Both the position numbers and the translations under genes were made by a program. Below are positions 40,492 through 49,303 of a stretch of DNA of 52,861 nt, one piece after another. The notes under the pieces were generated by a model that saw nothing but the letters and a program-made list of their open reading frames with translations, had not been told where the DNA came from and made no database searches. Position 1 is the stretch's first letter. Each line of letters begins with the position of its first letter. This DNA is from JBEIFW01 sp046081125 (GTDB taxonomy: Bacteria; Actinomycetota; Acidimicrobiia; Acidimicrobiales; Ilumatobacteraceae): positions 1 to 52,861 of the forward strand of contig JBJTVH010000066.1 of the NCBI GenBank assembly GCA_046081125.1, given 5' to 3'.

Positions 40492-41568
40492 ATGTCTTCG
40501 CCGCTCGATCCGGTCACGTTCCGACGGGGACCGGCGATGCCCAACCGGTTCATGCTCGCCCCGCTGACGAACGAGCAGAGCCACGCCGACGGCACCCTCT
40601 CCGACGACGAACACCACTGGCTCACGATGCGGGCCCGCGGGGGTTTCGGTCTGACCATGACCTGCGCCGCTCACGTGCAAGCGGTCGGCCAGGGATTCCC
40701 GGGACAGCTCGGGGTGTTCGGCGACGAGCACCTCGACGGCCTCACTCGGCTCGCAACCGACCTGAACGCCACCGGCACGGTCTCCTACGTGCAGCTGCAC
40801 CACGCCGGAAACCGTTCACCCGCAGCACTGATCGGCTCGGCGCCGGTGTGCCCGTCGGACGATCCGGCCACCGGCGCCCGGGCGCTGACGACCGCCGAGG
40901 TCGAGCAGGTGGTCGCCGACTTCGTCGCCGCAGCGGCCAGGGCCGAGCGGGCCGGGTTCCACGGCGTGGAGCTCCACGGTGCCCACGGATACCTGATCTG
41001 CCAGTTCCTCTCCGACGAGCTCAACCGGCGCAGCGATCGCTACGGCGGGTCCTGGGAGAACCGGAGTCGGCTGCTGTTCGAGATCGTGCACGGCATCCGA
41101 GCCACCTGCGGCGACGGCCTCGCCCTTGCCGTGCGCCTGTCGCCTGAGCGGTTCGGCATGCACCTCGCCGAGATCCGGGAGCTGTACGCGGCGCTGGTCG
41201 ACACCGGGTCGGTCGACCTGATCGACCTGTCGCTGTGGGACGTGAACAAGCAGCCGGTCGAGGAGGCCTTCCACGGGCGCACGCTCACCGAGTGGTTCGC
41301 CGAGCTGCCCCGGGCCGACGTTCGACTCGGCGTCGCCGGGAAGATCCACACGCCCGCCGACGTCCGCCACGTGCTGGACCTCGGGGTCGACGTCGCCGTG
41401 CTCGGCCGGGTCGGCATCCTGCACCACGACTACCCGGCGCGGTACGCAGCGGACCCCGACTTCGAGCCGCAACGGGCACCCGTGCCACGCGAGGTGCTGC
41501 TCGCAGAGGGAGTGTCGCCGAGCTTCGTCGACTACCTGGGCCGCAACTTCCGGTTCGTCAGCGACTGA
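40492..41568 (+). CDS. NADH:flavin oxidoreductase, old yellow enzyme family
   Basis: A 358-residue FMN TIM-barrel enzyme. It contains NRFMLAPLTNEQS, YVQLHHAGNRS, GVELHGAHGYLICQFLS (the His-x-x-His-type substrate motif), RSDRYGGSWENR and AVLGRVGILHHDYP. It reduces activated C=C bonds of enones or similar. The ATG at 40492 follows GGAGGGG by a few bases; an upstream in-frame start (40450) gives only a Pro/Gly leader. TAGGGT at 40446-40451 may be its -10 with a leader of about 35 nt. Confidence 0.92.
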   Translation: MSSPLDPVTFRRGPAMPNRFMLAPLTNEQSHADGTLSDDEHHWLTMRARGGFGLTMTCAAHVQAVGQGFPGQLGVFGDEHLDGLTRLATDLNATGTVSYVQLHHAGNRSPAALIGSAPVCPSDDPATGARALTTAEVEQVVADFVAAAARAERAGFHGVELHGAHGYLICQFLSDELNRRSDRYGGSWENRSRLLFEIVHGIRATCGDGLALAVRLSPERFGMHLAEIRELYAALVDTGSVDLIDLSLWDVNKQPVEEAFHGRTLTEWFAELPRADVRLGVAGKIHTPADVRHVLDLGVDVAVLGRVGILHHDYPARYAADPDFEPQRAPVPREVLLAEGVSPSFVDYLGRNFRFVSD

Positions 41569-41597
41569 CCCGGCGCGCCTGCGAACCCCGCCCGCCC

Positions 41598-43379
41598 TCA
41601 GCGATGCCGGCGCGCCCGGATCGGGCCTCGGCTCGACGCGCCCCGGTCCGGGCCGCCCGTCTCGCGATCGTGACGAACGGTCGCCTTGCGGCCGCGGATC
41701 ATCGCCCCCCGCAAAGCCCGGATCACGGCGTCGGCCTCACGGGCCGGCACCTCGACGAGCGAGAAGCGGTCCGTGACCTGGATGGCGCCGATCTGATTGC
41801 CCCGCAACCCGGATTCCCCGGCGATCGCCCCGACGAGGTCCTGCGGGCGGATGCCCGCCTCTCGGCCGAGCCCGATGAACAGCCGAGTCATGCCCTCGGC
41901 CGCCGCCCGACCCGCCGGGCGGCCCGGTCGCTCCGCCCGGCCCCCGTCGTACCCGCCCTCGCGCCCGGAAGACCCGCCGCGCTCGGACCGGTCGGCGGGG
42001 CCCGCCTCGCGGGCCTTGCGCACGAACGGCTCGGGGATCTCCTCGTCCGCCCCGGCATCGGGGCCGACGGTGGCTTCGTGCGCGATCCGCAGGGCCCCCA
42101 ACGCGATCTCGACGATGTCGAACTCCTCGGCGAGCGCATCGACGATCACCTGCAGGTGGTCGAGCCCGCCGGCGAGCACCGCCTCGCGCACCGCGGCCCG
42201 GGTGAGCTCGAGCCGCCGGACCCGCAGGTCGGCGACCGTGGGCACCTTCTCCACGGCGATCGGACGGCCCGAGGCGCGCTCGAGGTTCTTGAGGAGACGG
42301 TGCTCCCGTGGATCGACCAACGTGATCGCCGTACCCTCACGCCCGGCGCGCCCGACCCGGCCGATCCGGTGCACGTAGGCCTCCGGCGCCGAGGGAACGT
42401 CGAAGTTCACCACGTGGGTGAGAACGTCCACGTCGAGCCCGCGGGCCGCCACGTCGGTCGCAATCAGCAGCTCGGCCACCCCGGAGCGCAGACGGCCCAT
42501 CACGCGGTCGCGCTGGGTCTGGTCCATACCCCCGTGGAGCGCCTCGGCCCGATAGCCGCGGCCGTTGAGCGTCTCGGTCAGTTCGTCGACCTCGGTGCGC
42601 GTGCGGCAGAACACGAGCGCTGCGCCCGGTGCCTCGACGTCGAGGATCCGGCCGAGCGCGGCCGCCTTGTGGACACGACCGACGACGTAGGCGACCTGGC
42701 GGACCAGCGGCGCGCCCGCCGCCGTCGTCGAGACCTGGGCGATCTCGATCGACACCGGTTCACGCAGGTGTCGCCGGGCGATCGAGCCGAGCCGCGCCGG
42801 CAAGGTGGCCGAGAACAACACGGTCTGACGCTGCTCGGGCGCCGACGACAGCAACGCCTCGATGTCGTCGGCGAACCCCATGTCCAGCATCTCGTCGGCC
42901 TCGTCGAGCACGACCACCTCGATGGCGTCGAGCCGCAGGCTGCCCCGTTCGAGATGGTCCAGTGCCCGGCCGGGCGTGGCCACCACGACGTCGATCCCTC
43001 GGGCCAACTCCCGGAGTTGCCGACCGATCGGCTGCCCCCCGTACACCGGGAGGACCCGTGCGCCCGACCGCCGACCGTAGCGATGCATCGCTTCGGACAC
43101 CTGGATCGCCAGCTCCCGGGTGGGCACGAGCACCATCGCCATCGGCTCGACGACCTCTCTGGGCGAATCGCCCAGTCGAGCCAACACCGGCAACGCGAAC
43201 GCCGCCGTCTTTCCGGTCCCGGTCGCCGCCCGTCCGAGCACGTCGCGTCCGGAAGCCATCGCCGGGATCGCCGCCGCCTGGATCGGCGTGGGCTCCTCGT
43301 AGCCGAGATCGGTCACGGTGGCCACCAGCGCGGGCGGCAGCCCGAGCGCGCTGAACGTGGGGGGCGGGAGTTCGGTCAT
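41598..43379 (-). CDS. deaD: DEAD-box RNA helicase DeaD/CsdA type with DbpA-like RNA-binding domain
   Basis: A 593-residue helicase. It has the Q motif TPIQAAAIP, motif I AATGTGKT, PTRELAIQ, DEAD, SAT, ATDVAARGLD and HRIGRVGRAG. After the core comes a helical extension, an Arg/Gly-rich low-complexity stretch (SERGGSSGREGGYDGGRAER), and a C-terminal DbpA-like domain (TRLFIGLGREAGIRPQDLVG) that binds structured RNA. The ATG at 43379 has AAAGGAAG upstream. Likely a ribosome-assembly or cold-adaptation helicase. It is distinct from the minimal helicase at 504. Confidence 0.94.
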   Translation of the reverse strand: MTELPPPTFSALGLPPALVATVTDLGYEEPTPIQAAAIPAMASGRDVLGRAATGTGKTAAFALPVLARLGDSPREVVEPMAMVLVPTRELAIQVSEAMHRYGRRSGARVLPVYGGQPIGRQLRELARGIDVVVATPGRALDHLERGSLRLDAIEVVVLDEADEMLDMGFADDIEALLSSAPEQRQTVLFSATLPARLGSIARRHLREPVSIEIAQVSTTAAGAPLVRQVAYVVGRVHKAAALGRILDVEAPGAALVFCRTRTEVDELTETLNGRGYRAEALHGGMDQTQRDRVMGRLRSGVAELLIATDVAARGLDVDVLTHVVNFDVPSAPEAYVHRIGRVGRAGREGTAITLVDPREHRLLKNLERASGRPIAVEKVPTVADLRVRRLELTRAAVREAVLAGGLDHLQVIVDALAEEFDIVEIALGALRIAHEATVGPDAGADEEIPEPFVRKAREAGPADRSERGGSSGREGGYDGGRAERPGRPAGRAAAEGMTRLFIGLGREAGIRPQDLVGAIAGESGLRGNQIGAIQVTDRFSLVEVPAREADAVIRALRGAMIRGRKATVRHDRETGGPDRGASSRGPIRARRHR

Positions 43380-43542
43380 CGGGGGGCTTCCTTTCGCCTC
43401 CCACCCTCCCACGTCCTGGCCGGCGGCGCCCGTATGCCCCCCCCCGGCGCGCGGGCCGGGGCGCTGGGCCGGTGCTCGTGACGTGCGTCCGGATACCCCG
43501 CACCGTTCGAGGTGGCGCCGCACCGGCGTGCCAGCATCGGGC

Positions 43543-44304
43543 GTGTCTCGCTCACCGGTCCTGCGAGCCGGCATCCTGGCCGGCCTGGTGCTGATGGGGA
43601 TCTTGGCTGGATGCGCTCGTGGCAACGAGGTGACCTCCACGCCGTTGCTCCCGGTGTCGGTGTCCGTCGCCGCGGCCCCGAACAGCTTGGTTTCGACCAT
43701 CCCTGTTTCGAGCACTCCGGTCTCAAGCGCCCCGGCTTCGACCATGCCGGTTTCGACCACGACGCTCTCGACCGCTGCACCGACCTTGCCGTCCCTCGGG
43801 CCGACGGCCGACGACCGCCTCAGCTTCGACGACCGGGCCGCCGTGGACGGTTGGATCACCCGGGACGACCCGGTGATGGGCGGGCGCTCCCGGTCGAGCG
43901 TCCGGTGGGAGCCGGCCGGTCTCGTGTTCAGCGGGACGGTGTCGCTGGAGAACAACGGCGGCTTCGCCTCGCTCCAGGGTCCGCTGCTCGACCCGGCGCT
44001 CGTGCAGGTCTGGTCGGCGGCGCCCGGCCTGCGGTTCGACCTCGCCGGCGACGGGAAGGTCTACGTGGTGCAGGTGTTCACCGGGACCCAAGGGTGGATC
44101 CAGCGGATCACCGCACCCTCGGGCGAGGGCTCGGTCACGGCCCGCTGGGACCGTTTCGCCCCGGTGGACCGGTTCCTGAACCCACGGGCCGGCGGCGGCC
44201 GGATCGACCCCGGGGCGGTCGACCGGTTGGCGCTGTACATCCTCGACAAGCAGGTCGGGCCGTTCCGGCTGGTCCTGCGGGCCATCCAGGGCGCGGCCGG
44301 CTGA
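43543..44304 (+). CDS. Lipoprotein with CIA30-like domain
   Basis: A 253-residue exported lipoprotein from a GTG. The signal ends at a lipobox ILAGC (about residue 20). A Ser/Thr/Val/Pro-rich linker (VSSTPVSSAPASTMPVS) spans about 50 residues. The rest resembles the CIA30/galactose-binding-like fold: SFDDRAAVDGWITRDDPVMGG, LENNGGFASLQGP, and a late LALYILDKQVGPFRLVL. CIA30 domains assist complex I assembly in mitochondria and bind ligands in bacteria; the role here is unknown. It converges with the secreted protease. Confidence 0.78.
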   Translation: MSRSPVLRAGILAGLVLMGILAGCARGNEVTSTPLLPVSVSVAAAPNSLVSTIPVSSTPVSSAPASTMPVSTTTLSTAAPTLPSLGPTADDRLSFDDRAAVDGWITRDDPVMGGRSRSSVRWEPAGLVFSGTVSLENNGGFASLQGPLLDPALVQVWSAAPGLRFDLAGDGKVYVVQVFTGTQGWIQRITAPSGEGSVTARWDRFAPVDRFLNPRAGGGRIDPGAVDRLALYILDKQVGPFRLVLRAIQGAAG

Positions 44305-44314
44305 GCGATCGAAC

Positions 44315-46039
44315 TCACCGGGCGGTGGTGAACGTCCACCACGTGCCGTTGTCAGCCATCGTGGTGCCACCGGCGGCGACGGCTCGCACCTGCCAGGCGT
44401 ACGTCGTGCCGGACCGGGTGAGGAACGCCGCACGGGTGCCCGACAGCCGGTACCACTGCCCGTCGCAGCGACCGTTGTCCGACGTGTCGATACACACCTC
44501 GTAGTACGCCGCCCGGGCCGACGACGCCCACGACAGCGTCACGATGCGGGGCACGTTCGTCGCGCCCCGGGTCGGACCGATCTTGCCGAACGCGGCCGGC
44601 ACGGGGCGCACCGGCACCGTCGTGGACGGCGGCCGCGTGGTCGTCGTGGTCGACGGCGGAGCCGTGGTCGTCGTCGTCGACGGCGGAGCCGTGGTCGTCG
44701 TCGACGGCGGCACGGTCGTCGACGGCGGCACGGTCGTCGACGGCGGCACGGTCGTCGAAGGCGGAGCCGTGGTGGTGGTCGTCTGCGGCGGCGAGCCGGT
44801 ATCGATCCCGACGTAGAGCAGCCGGTTCGGCGACCCGGTGCCCGCTGCGGTCACCACTCCGGTCGTTGCGGCGGCAACCACACGGTCTGCGACCTGCGCC
44901 GGGGTGAGTCCGGGCGTGGCGCCCAGCACCACGGCTGCGGCGCCGGCGGCGTGGGGCGAGGCCATCGACGTGCCCGAGATCGTGGCGGTCGCAGTATCCG
45001 ACGTGGACCACGCCGACGTGATCGACGTACCCGGCGCGAACAGGTCGACGCACGTACCCGTGTTGGAGTACGACGCCCGAGCGTCGCCGTTCTGGGTGGC
45101 CGCCACGGTCAGCGCGGCGGGCACCCGGGCCGGCGAGAACCCGCAGGCGTCGGCGTTCGAGTTCCCCGCTGCCACCACGACGGTGACGCCGGAGGTAAAC
45201 AGGCGGCCGATCGCAGCGTCGATCGTGGCGCTGGCGCTGCCACCGAGCGACAGGTTCGCCACGGCCGGCGCCCCGTTGTTGTTGGCAGCGATCCAGTCCA
45301 GGCCGGCGACCACACCCGACCAGGTGCCTGACCCGGTGCAGTCGAGCACCCGGACCGGCACGACCGTGGCACTCTTCGCGATCCCGTACGTCGAACCCGC
45401 TGCCGTCGCTGCGACGTGGGTGCCGTGCCCGTTGCAGTCGTTCGTGCCCTGGCCGTCACTGATGAACGACATGCCGGCCGAGGTCCGACCGACGAACTCG
45501 GCATGGCTCGTGCGCACCCCGGTGTCGACGACGTAGATCCGCACGCCGGCGCCGGCGCTGTCGGGGTAGGTGAACCGACCGTCGAGGGCACCAGCGCGCT
45601 GGTCGACACGGTCGAGACCCCACGGGGCGCCGTTCTGGGTCGCGCTCAGCCGCACCGGTGCGTCCCGTTCGACCCGCACCACTCGCGGATCGCGGGCCAG
45701 CGCTGCGGCGTCGGCTTCGGTGAGTTCGACGAGCACCCCGGTCAACGCCCGGTTGAACACCCGCCCGACCGGCTTGCCCCCGCTGCGCAGCTTGGCTGCC
45801 TCGCCCAAGGCGTCGACTCCGTCGCGGTAGGTCACCAGGAACGACGCCTTTGCGCCGGGTGGGAGCGGAGCCGTCGTCGCGGGCCGTGTCGTCGTCGGCG
45901 GAGTCGTCGTCGCAGGCCGGGCCGTCGTCGGCGGAGCCGTCGGCGGCGCGGCGGGGGGAGCGGCCGACGCGACGCCCGCGCCGAGGGCGGGAACCAGGAC
46001 GACGGACAGGGACCACAGCGTCAGCAGGCGGCGTCGCAC
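44315..46039 (-). CDS. Secreted subtilisin-family (S8) serine protease
   Basis: A 574-residue secreted protease from a GTG. The signal peptide ends about ASA (26), then comes a Thr/Pro linker, an I9 inhibitor propeptide (SFLVTYRDGVDALG to VVRVERDAPV), and the catalytic domain with Asp in VVDTGVRTSH, His in NGHGTHVAAT, and Ser in GTSMASPHAAG. It resembles proteinase K-type S8A enzymes. A long PPSTTV/TTTT linker connects to a C-terminal fibronectin-like domain (IVTLSWASSARAAYYEVCID). It is expected to digest extracellular protein. The gene lies 103 bp after an LLM gene. Confidence 0.94.
   Translation of the reverse strand: MRRRLLTLWSLSVVLVPALGAGVASAAPPAAPPTAPPTTARPATTTPPTTTRPATTAPLPPGAKASFLVTYRDGVDALGEAAKLRSGGKPVGRVFNRALTGVLVELTEADAAALARDPRVVRVERDAPVRLSATQNGAPWGLDRVDQRAGALDGRFTYPDSAGAGVRIYVVDTGVRTSHAEFVGRTSAGMSFISDGQGTNDCNGHGTHVAATAAGSTYGIAKSATVVPVRVLDCTGSGTWSGVVAGLDWIAANNNGAPAVANLSLGGSASATIDAAIGRLFTSGVTVVVAAGNSNADACGFSPARVPAALTVAATQNGDARASYSNTGTCVDLFAPGTSITSAWSTSDTATATISGTSMASPHAAGAAAVVLGATPGLTPAQVADRVVAAATTGVVTAAGTGSPNRLLYVGIDTGSPPQTTTTTAPPSTTVPPSTTVPPSTTVPPSTTTTAPPSTTTTTAPPSTTTTTRPPSTTVPVRPVPAAFGKIGPTRGATNVPRIVTLSWASSARAAYYEVCIDTSDNGRCDGQWYRLSGTRAAFLTRSGTTYAWQVRAVAAGGTTMADNGTWWTFTTAR
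44633..44775 (-). repeat. Tandem repeat coding the Thr/Pro linker of the subtilase
   Basis: Units of 18 bp encoding PPSTTV occur three times in a row (44705-44722, 44723-44740, 44741-44758), flanked by diverged copies with extra Thr codons. Such tracts expand and contract by slippage. Confidence 0.85.
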
Positions 46040-46142
46040 ATCAACGTTTCGGCGGGGTCCACCTCGGCCTGTACGGCCCGGTCGCGGACTTGCGGGGAGC
46101 CCGCCGCAACCTTGACGGCGCCCTGCCGAACCGGGAGGTCGT

Positions 46143-47057
46143 TCAGCCCAGCGCCGCCCGTAGGGCCGTGTGCAGCGAGGCCAACTCGTCGGCGATCGCG
46201 TCGACCGAACGGGCGCCGGCCTGGAAGATCGCCGTGGCGTTCAACGCCACCCACCCGAACCCCAGCGACGCCGCCTCCTCGGCACGGTGCACCACCCGCT
46301 CGCGCTCCCGGTAGAACGCCTTCCCGGCAGCGTCGCGTGGCGGCGGCGCGAGCATCGCCTGCAACCCGATGGCGGCCTGGTCCCGGCCGGCCGCGTCGGC
46401 ATGCCGGTGGATCTCTGCGATCGCGCTGCGCATCTGTGCAGGCTCGCCGAGCATCGAGGCCATCCAGCCGTCCCCGACGGCGCCCACCCGCCGCAGCGCC
46501 GCCGGCGCGAACCCGCCGAACCACAGCGGGAGGCGGGCACGCTGCGGCGGTTTGGGCTCCATGGCGATCGCCTCGGCCCGGAACCGGGCACCGCCGGCCT
46601 CGATCCGCTCGTCCGCCCAGCACGCGCGCAGCACCCCGACGGCGTCGTCGAGCAGCCGGCCCCGCTGGTGGAAGTCTTCGCCGAGCGCCTCGTACTCGGC
46701 TTCTTGCCAGCCCACCCCGACCCCGAGGCGGAGCCGACCTCCCGACAGCGTGTCGATCGTCGACGCCTGCTTCGCCACGAGCACCGCCTGGCGTTGGGGC
46801 AGGACGAGCACCTCGGTCGACAAGGTGACCCGGGTGGTCACGGCAGCGATGAAGCCCAAGGTGACGAGCGCTTCGAGGATCGGCATCTGGGGCGGGTACA
46901 TCGGTGCCCGACGGGTCGCGGTCGGGTAGCCCATCACGACGTGATCGAACACGGCGAGATCGTCGAAACCGATCGCCTCGACGGCCTGCGCGAGCGCGAT
47001 CACCTTGGCCGGACCCTCCCGGTAGGACACGCTCGGGAACTCGACGGAGAGCTTCAT
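46143..47057 (-). CDS. LLM-class F420-dependent oxidoreductase
   Basis: A 304-residue luciferase-like enzyme. It shows FDDLAVFDHVVMGYP, TRVTLSTEVLVLPQRQAVLVAKQASTIDTLSGGR in order, LGVGVGWQEAEYEALGEDF and LPLWFGGFAP. It is the third LLM enzyme of the window and not close to the one at 9334. The ATG at 47057 fits the family start (MKLSVEFPS); the extension to 47150 overlaps the divergent gene. Substrate unknown. Confidence 0.9.
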   Translation of the reverse strand: MKLSVEFPSVSYREGPAKVIALAQAVEAIGFDDLAVFDHVVMGYPTATRRAPMYPPQMPILEALVTLGFIAAVTTRVTLSTEVLVLPQRQAVLVAKQASTIDTLSGGRLRLGVGVGWQEAEYEALGEDFHQRGRLLDDAVGVLRACWADERIEAGGARFRAEAIAMEPKPPQRARLPLWFGGFAPAALRRVGAVGDGWMASMLGEPAQMRSAIAEIHRHADAAGRDQAAIGLQAMLAPPPRDAAGKAFYRERERVVHRAEEAASLGFGWVALNATAIFQAGARSVDAIADELASLHTALRAALG

Positions 47058-47128
47058 GGCTCCATCCTGGCCCGATCGCGTCCCTACGCGAGTATGACGG
47101 TCCTCGGCCCACCCGAGGAGCAGCGACC

Positions 47129-47548
47129 ATGCCATCCACCCGTGCGACACCGTCCATCAGCCTCGACGGCGCGTTGTCGGTCATCGAGACGGCGCTGGCC
47201 GTCGCCGCAGGCCAGCAGGTCGCCGTGTGCGTGGCCGTGTGTGATCCGGGTGGTAACCCGGTCGCTGCGGTGCGTATGGATGGGGCGCCGGTGCTGTCGA
47301 TGCAACTCGCGCACGACAAGGCCTGGACGGTGACGCAGCTCAACGGCATCCCGACCGACACGGCGTGGGCGTCGGTGTCCGAGGAACCGGCCCTCGTCCA
47401 GGCGCTCGTGAGCATGCCGCGCGTGACCCTGCTCGGCGGCGGCACACCGCTCGTGGTCGACGGCGCGGTCGTCGGGGCGATCGGGGTCTCCGGTGGTTCC
47501 CCGGATCAAGACATCACGATCGCCGAGGCGGCCGCGAACGGGTTGTGA
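47129..47548 (+). CDS. GlcG/HbpS-family (DUF336) protein
   Basis: A 139-residue protein of the GlcG/HbpS fold: VAVCVAVCDPGGNPVAAVRMDGAP, QLAHDKAWTVTQL, and the glycine-rich end VVGAIGVSGGSPDQD. Members bind heme or cobalamin degradation products, or accompany dehydrogenases; some are enzymes. GAGGAG lies 8 nt before the ATG. It is divergent from the LLM gene and converges with the monooxygenase after 16 bp. Confidence 0.9.
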   Translation: MPSTRATPSISLDGALSVIETALAVAAGQQVAVCVAVCDPGGNPVAAVRMDGAPVLSMQLAHDKAWTVTQLNGIPTDTAWASVSEEPALVQALVSMPRVTLLGGGTPLVVDGAVVGAIGVSGGSPDQDITIAEAAANGL

Positions 47549-47564
47549 ACGAGGAACGCGCCCG

Positions 47565-49181
47565 TCAGGTGAGCGCGAACCCGGTGTAGCCCGAAGCGGC
47601 CACCTCGTCACAGCGTTCGACGTAGGGCGGGAACCCGAGCAGCGGCATGAACACCCGCTTCTTGCCCGGGATGTTCGCTCCGAGATACCAGGAGTTGCAG
47701 GACGGGAACAGCGTCGCACCGGCCACGGCGTTGACGTGGTCCACCCACGACTCGACTGCGGCCTCGGTCGCTTCGATCTGCGTGACGCCGTGGGCGTCGA
47801 GATAGGCGAGACAATCACTGATCCAATCGACGTGCTGCTCGATCGCCATGATCATGTTCGTCAGCACCGACGGGCTCCCCGGGCCGGTCACGAAGAACAG
47901 GTTGGGGAATCCCGGCACGCCGAGGCCGAGGTAGGTGCGCGGTCCCGCCGCCCAGGCGTCGGCCAGGCGGGCCCCGGCGCGGCCGCGCAGATCGATGCGC
48001 AGCACCGTTCCCGTCATCGCGTCGAACCCCGTCGCCAGCACGAGCACGTCGAGCGGGTGCTCGACGCCACCGGCGACGACCCCGGCGGCCGTGATCGTCT
48101 CGAGCGGGTCCTCGCGCAGGTCGACCAGGGTGACGTTCGGGCGGTTGTACGCGGCGAAGTAGCCGTCGTCGATGCAGATCCGCTTGCAGCCGATCACCGT
48201 GTCGGGCAGCAGCCGTTCGGCGACCTCCGGATCGGCGACCGTCGCTCGGATCTGGTCGCGCACGAACTCGGCGGCCACCTCGTTGGCCCCTGCGTCGATC
48301 AGCAGGTTGTCGTAGGCGCTGAGGAACTGCACCCCGCCGCGCGCCCACCGGAACCGGAACTCGGCGTCCCGGGCCTCGGCCGTGTCCGCCCACAGCCCCT
48401 TGGCCGGCCGGCCGTAGCGGGCGCTGTGCGCGCCGTTCATCGCCCGGTTGCGGACCCGGAACCCGGGATAGTCGGCCTTGATCTCGGCGACCTCGGCCGG
48501 GTCGAGCGGGCGGTTCCCTGCCGGAAGCGAGTACTGGGGGGTGCGCTGGAACACGGTGAGATGCGCCGCCTGCGCAGCGATGACCGGGATGGCCTGGATC
48601 GCCGACGAGCCGGTCCCGATGATGCCGACCCGCTTACCGGCAAGGTCGACCCCGCCCGCCGGCCAGTTCCCGGTGTGCACCGTCGTGCCGGCGAACGTGG
48701 CGAGGCCCGACAGATCGGGCGTGTTCGTCGACGACAGGCAACCGGTGGCGAGCACGACGAACCGGGTCCGCACCTCGTCCCCGGCGTCGGTGCGGATCGT
48801 CCAGCGACCGTTGGCGTCGTCGAAATGGGCTGCCGTCACCCGGGTGGCGAAGCGGATGTCGCGCCGCAGGTCGAAGCGGTCCGCGACGTGCTCGGCGTAA
48901 CGCAGGATCTCCGGCTGGGTGGCGTAGCGCTCGCTCCAGGACCACTCCTGCTCGAGCTCCTCGGAGAACGAGTACGAGTACTCCACACTGTCGACGTCGC
49001 AGCGCGCCCCCGGGTAGCGGTTCCAGTACCAGGTGCCGCCCACTCCGTCGCCGGCCTCGTACACGATCGTGCGCAGGCCGAGGCTGCGGGCCCGGTGCAA
49101 TTGGTACATGCCGGCGAAGCCGGCGCCGACCACGACGAGGTCGACCTCGCCGGTGTCGGTGGCGCGTGCGGCGGTAGTCAT
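47565..49181 (-). CDS. Baeyer-Villiger monooxygenase (cyclohexanone monooxygenase type)
   Basis: A 538-residue flavoprotein. It has two Rossmann motifs (VVVGAGFAGMY near the start, VGIIGTGSSAIQ in the middle) around the Baeyer-Villiger fingerprint FAGTTVHTGNWP. GGTWYWNRYPGARCDVDS and the C-terminal ANIPGKKRVFMPLLGF match CHMO, as does the length (CHMO has 543). It inserts oxygen next to ketones using NADPH and O2. The ATG at 49181 is chosen; a frame extending to 49316 lies over the upstream repeats. Confidence 0.95.
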   Translation of the reverse strand: MTTAARATDTGEVDLVVVGAGFAGMYQLHRARSLGLRTIVYEAGDGVGGTWYWNRYPGARCDVDSVEYSYSFSEELEQEWSWSERYATQPEILRYAEHVADRFDLRRDIRFATRVTAAHFDDANGRWTIRTDAGDEVRTRFVVLATGCLSSTNTPDLSGLATFAGTTVHTGNWPAGGVDLAGKRVGIIGTGSSAIQAIPVIAAQAAHLTVFQRTPQYSLPAGNRPLDPAEVAEIKADYPGFRVRNRAMNGAHSARYGRPAKGLWADTAEARDAEFRFRWARGGVQFLSAYDNLLIDAGANEVAAEFVRDQIRATVADPEVAERLLPDTVIGCKRICIDDGYFAAYNRPNVTLVDLREDPLETITAAGVVAGGVEHPLDVLVLATGFDAMTGTVLRIDLRGRAGARLADAWAAGPRTYLGLGVPGFPNLFFVTGPGSPSVLTNMIMAIEQHVDWISDCLAYLDAHGVTQIEATEAAVESWVDHVNAVAGATLFPSCNSWYLGANIPGKKRVFMPLLGFPPYVERCDEVAASGYTGFALT

Positions 49182-49193
49182 GCGTGCCCTCGC

Positions 49194-49219
49194 TCGATCC
49201 CCTCGGTCGATCCCCTCGG
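49194..49219. repeat. Two 13-bp tandem repeats upstream of the monooxygenase
   Basis: The unit TCGATCCCCTCGG occurs twice without gap, followed by a partial TCGA, just upstream of the monooxygenase start in the 122-bp divergent gap with surE. Confidence 0.7.
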
Positions 49220-49303
49220 TCGACGGCTCCACCCTAGGTTGCCTACGGTCCCCGAGCCGAGCACACGCCAACGGCGATACCGGCCGCCGGCAAGGGGGAC
49301 ACG

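Noticed and set aside
41235..43481. 748-codon plus-strand frame over the DeaD helicase
   Set aside because: Antisense of a helicase with all motifs intact on the minus strand.
44633..44775. CRISPR-like array
   Set aside because: The repeats are contiguous 18-bp coding units with no spacers, inside the subtilase linker.
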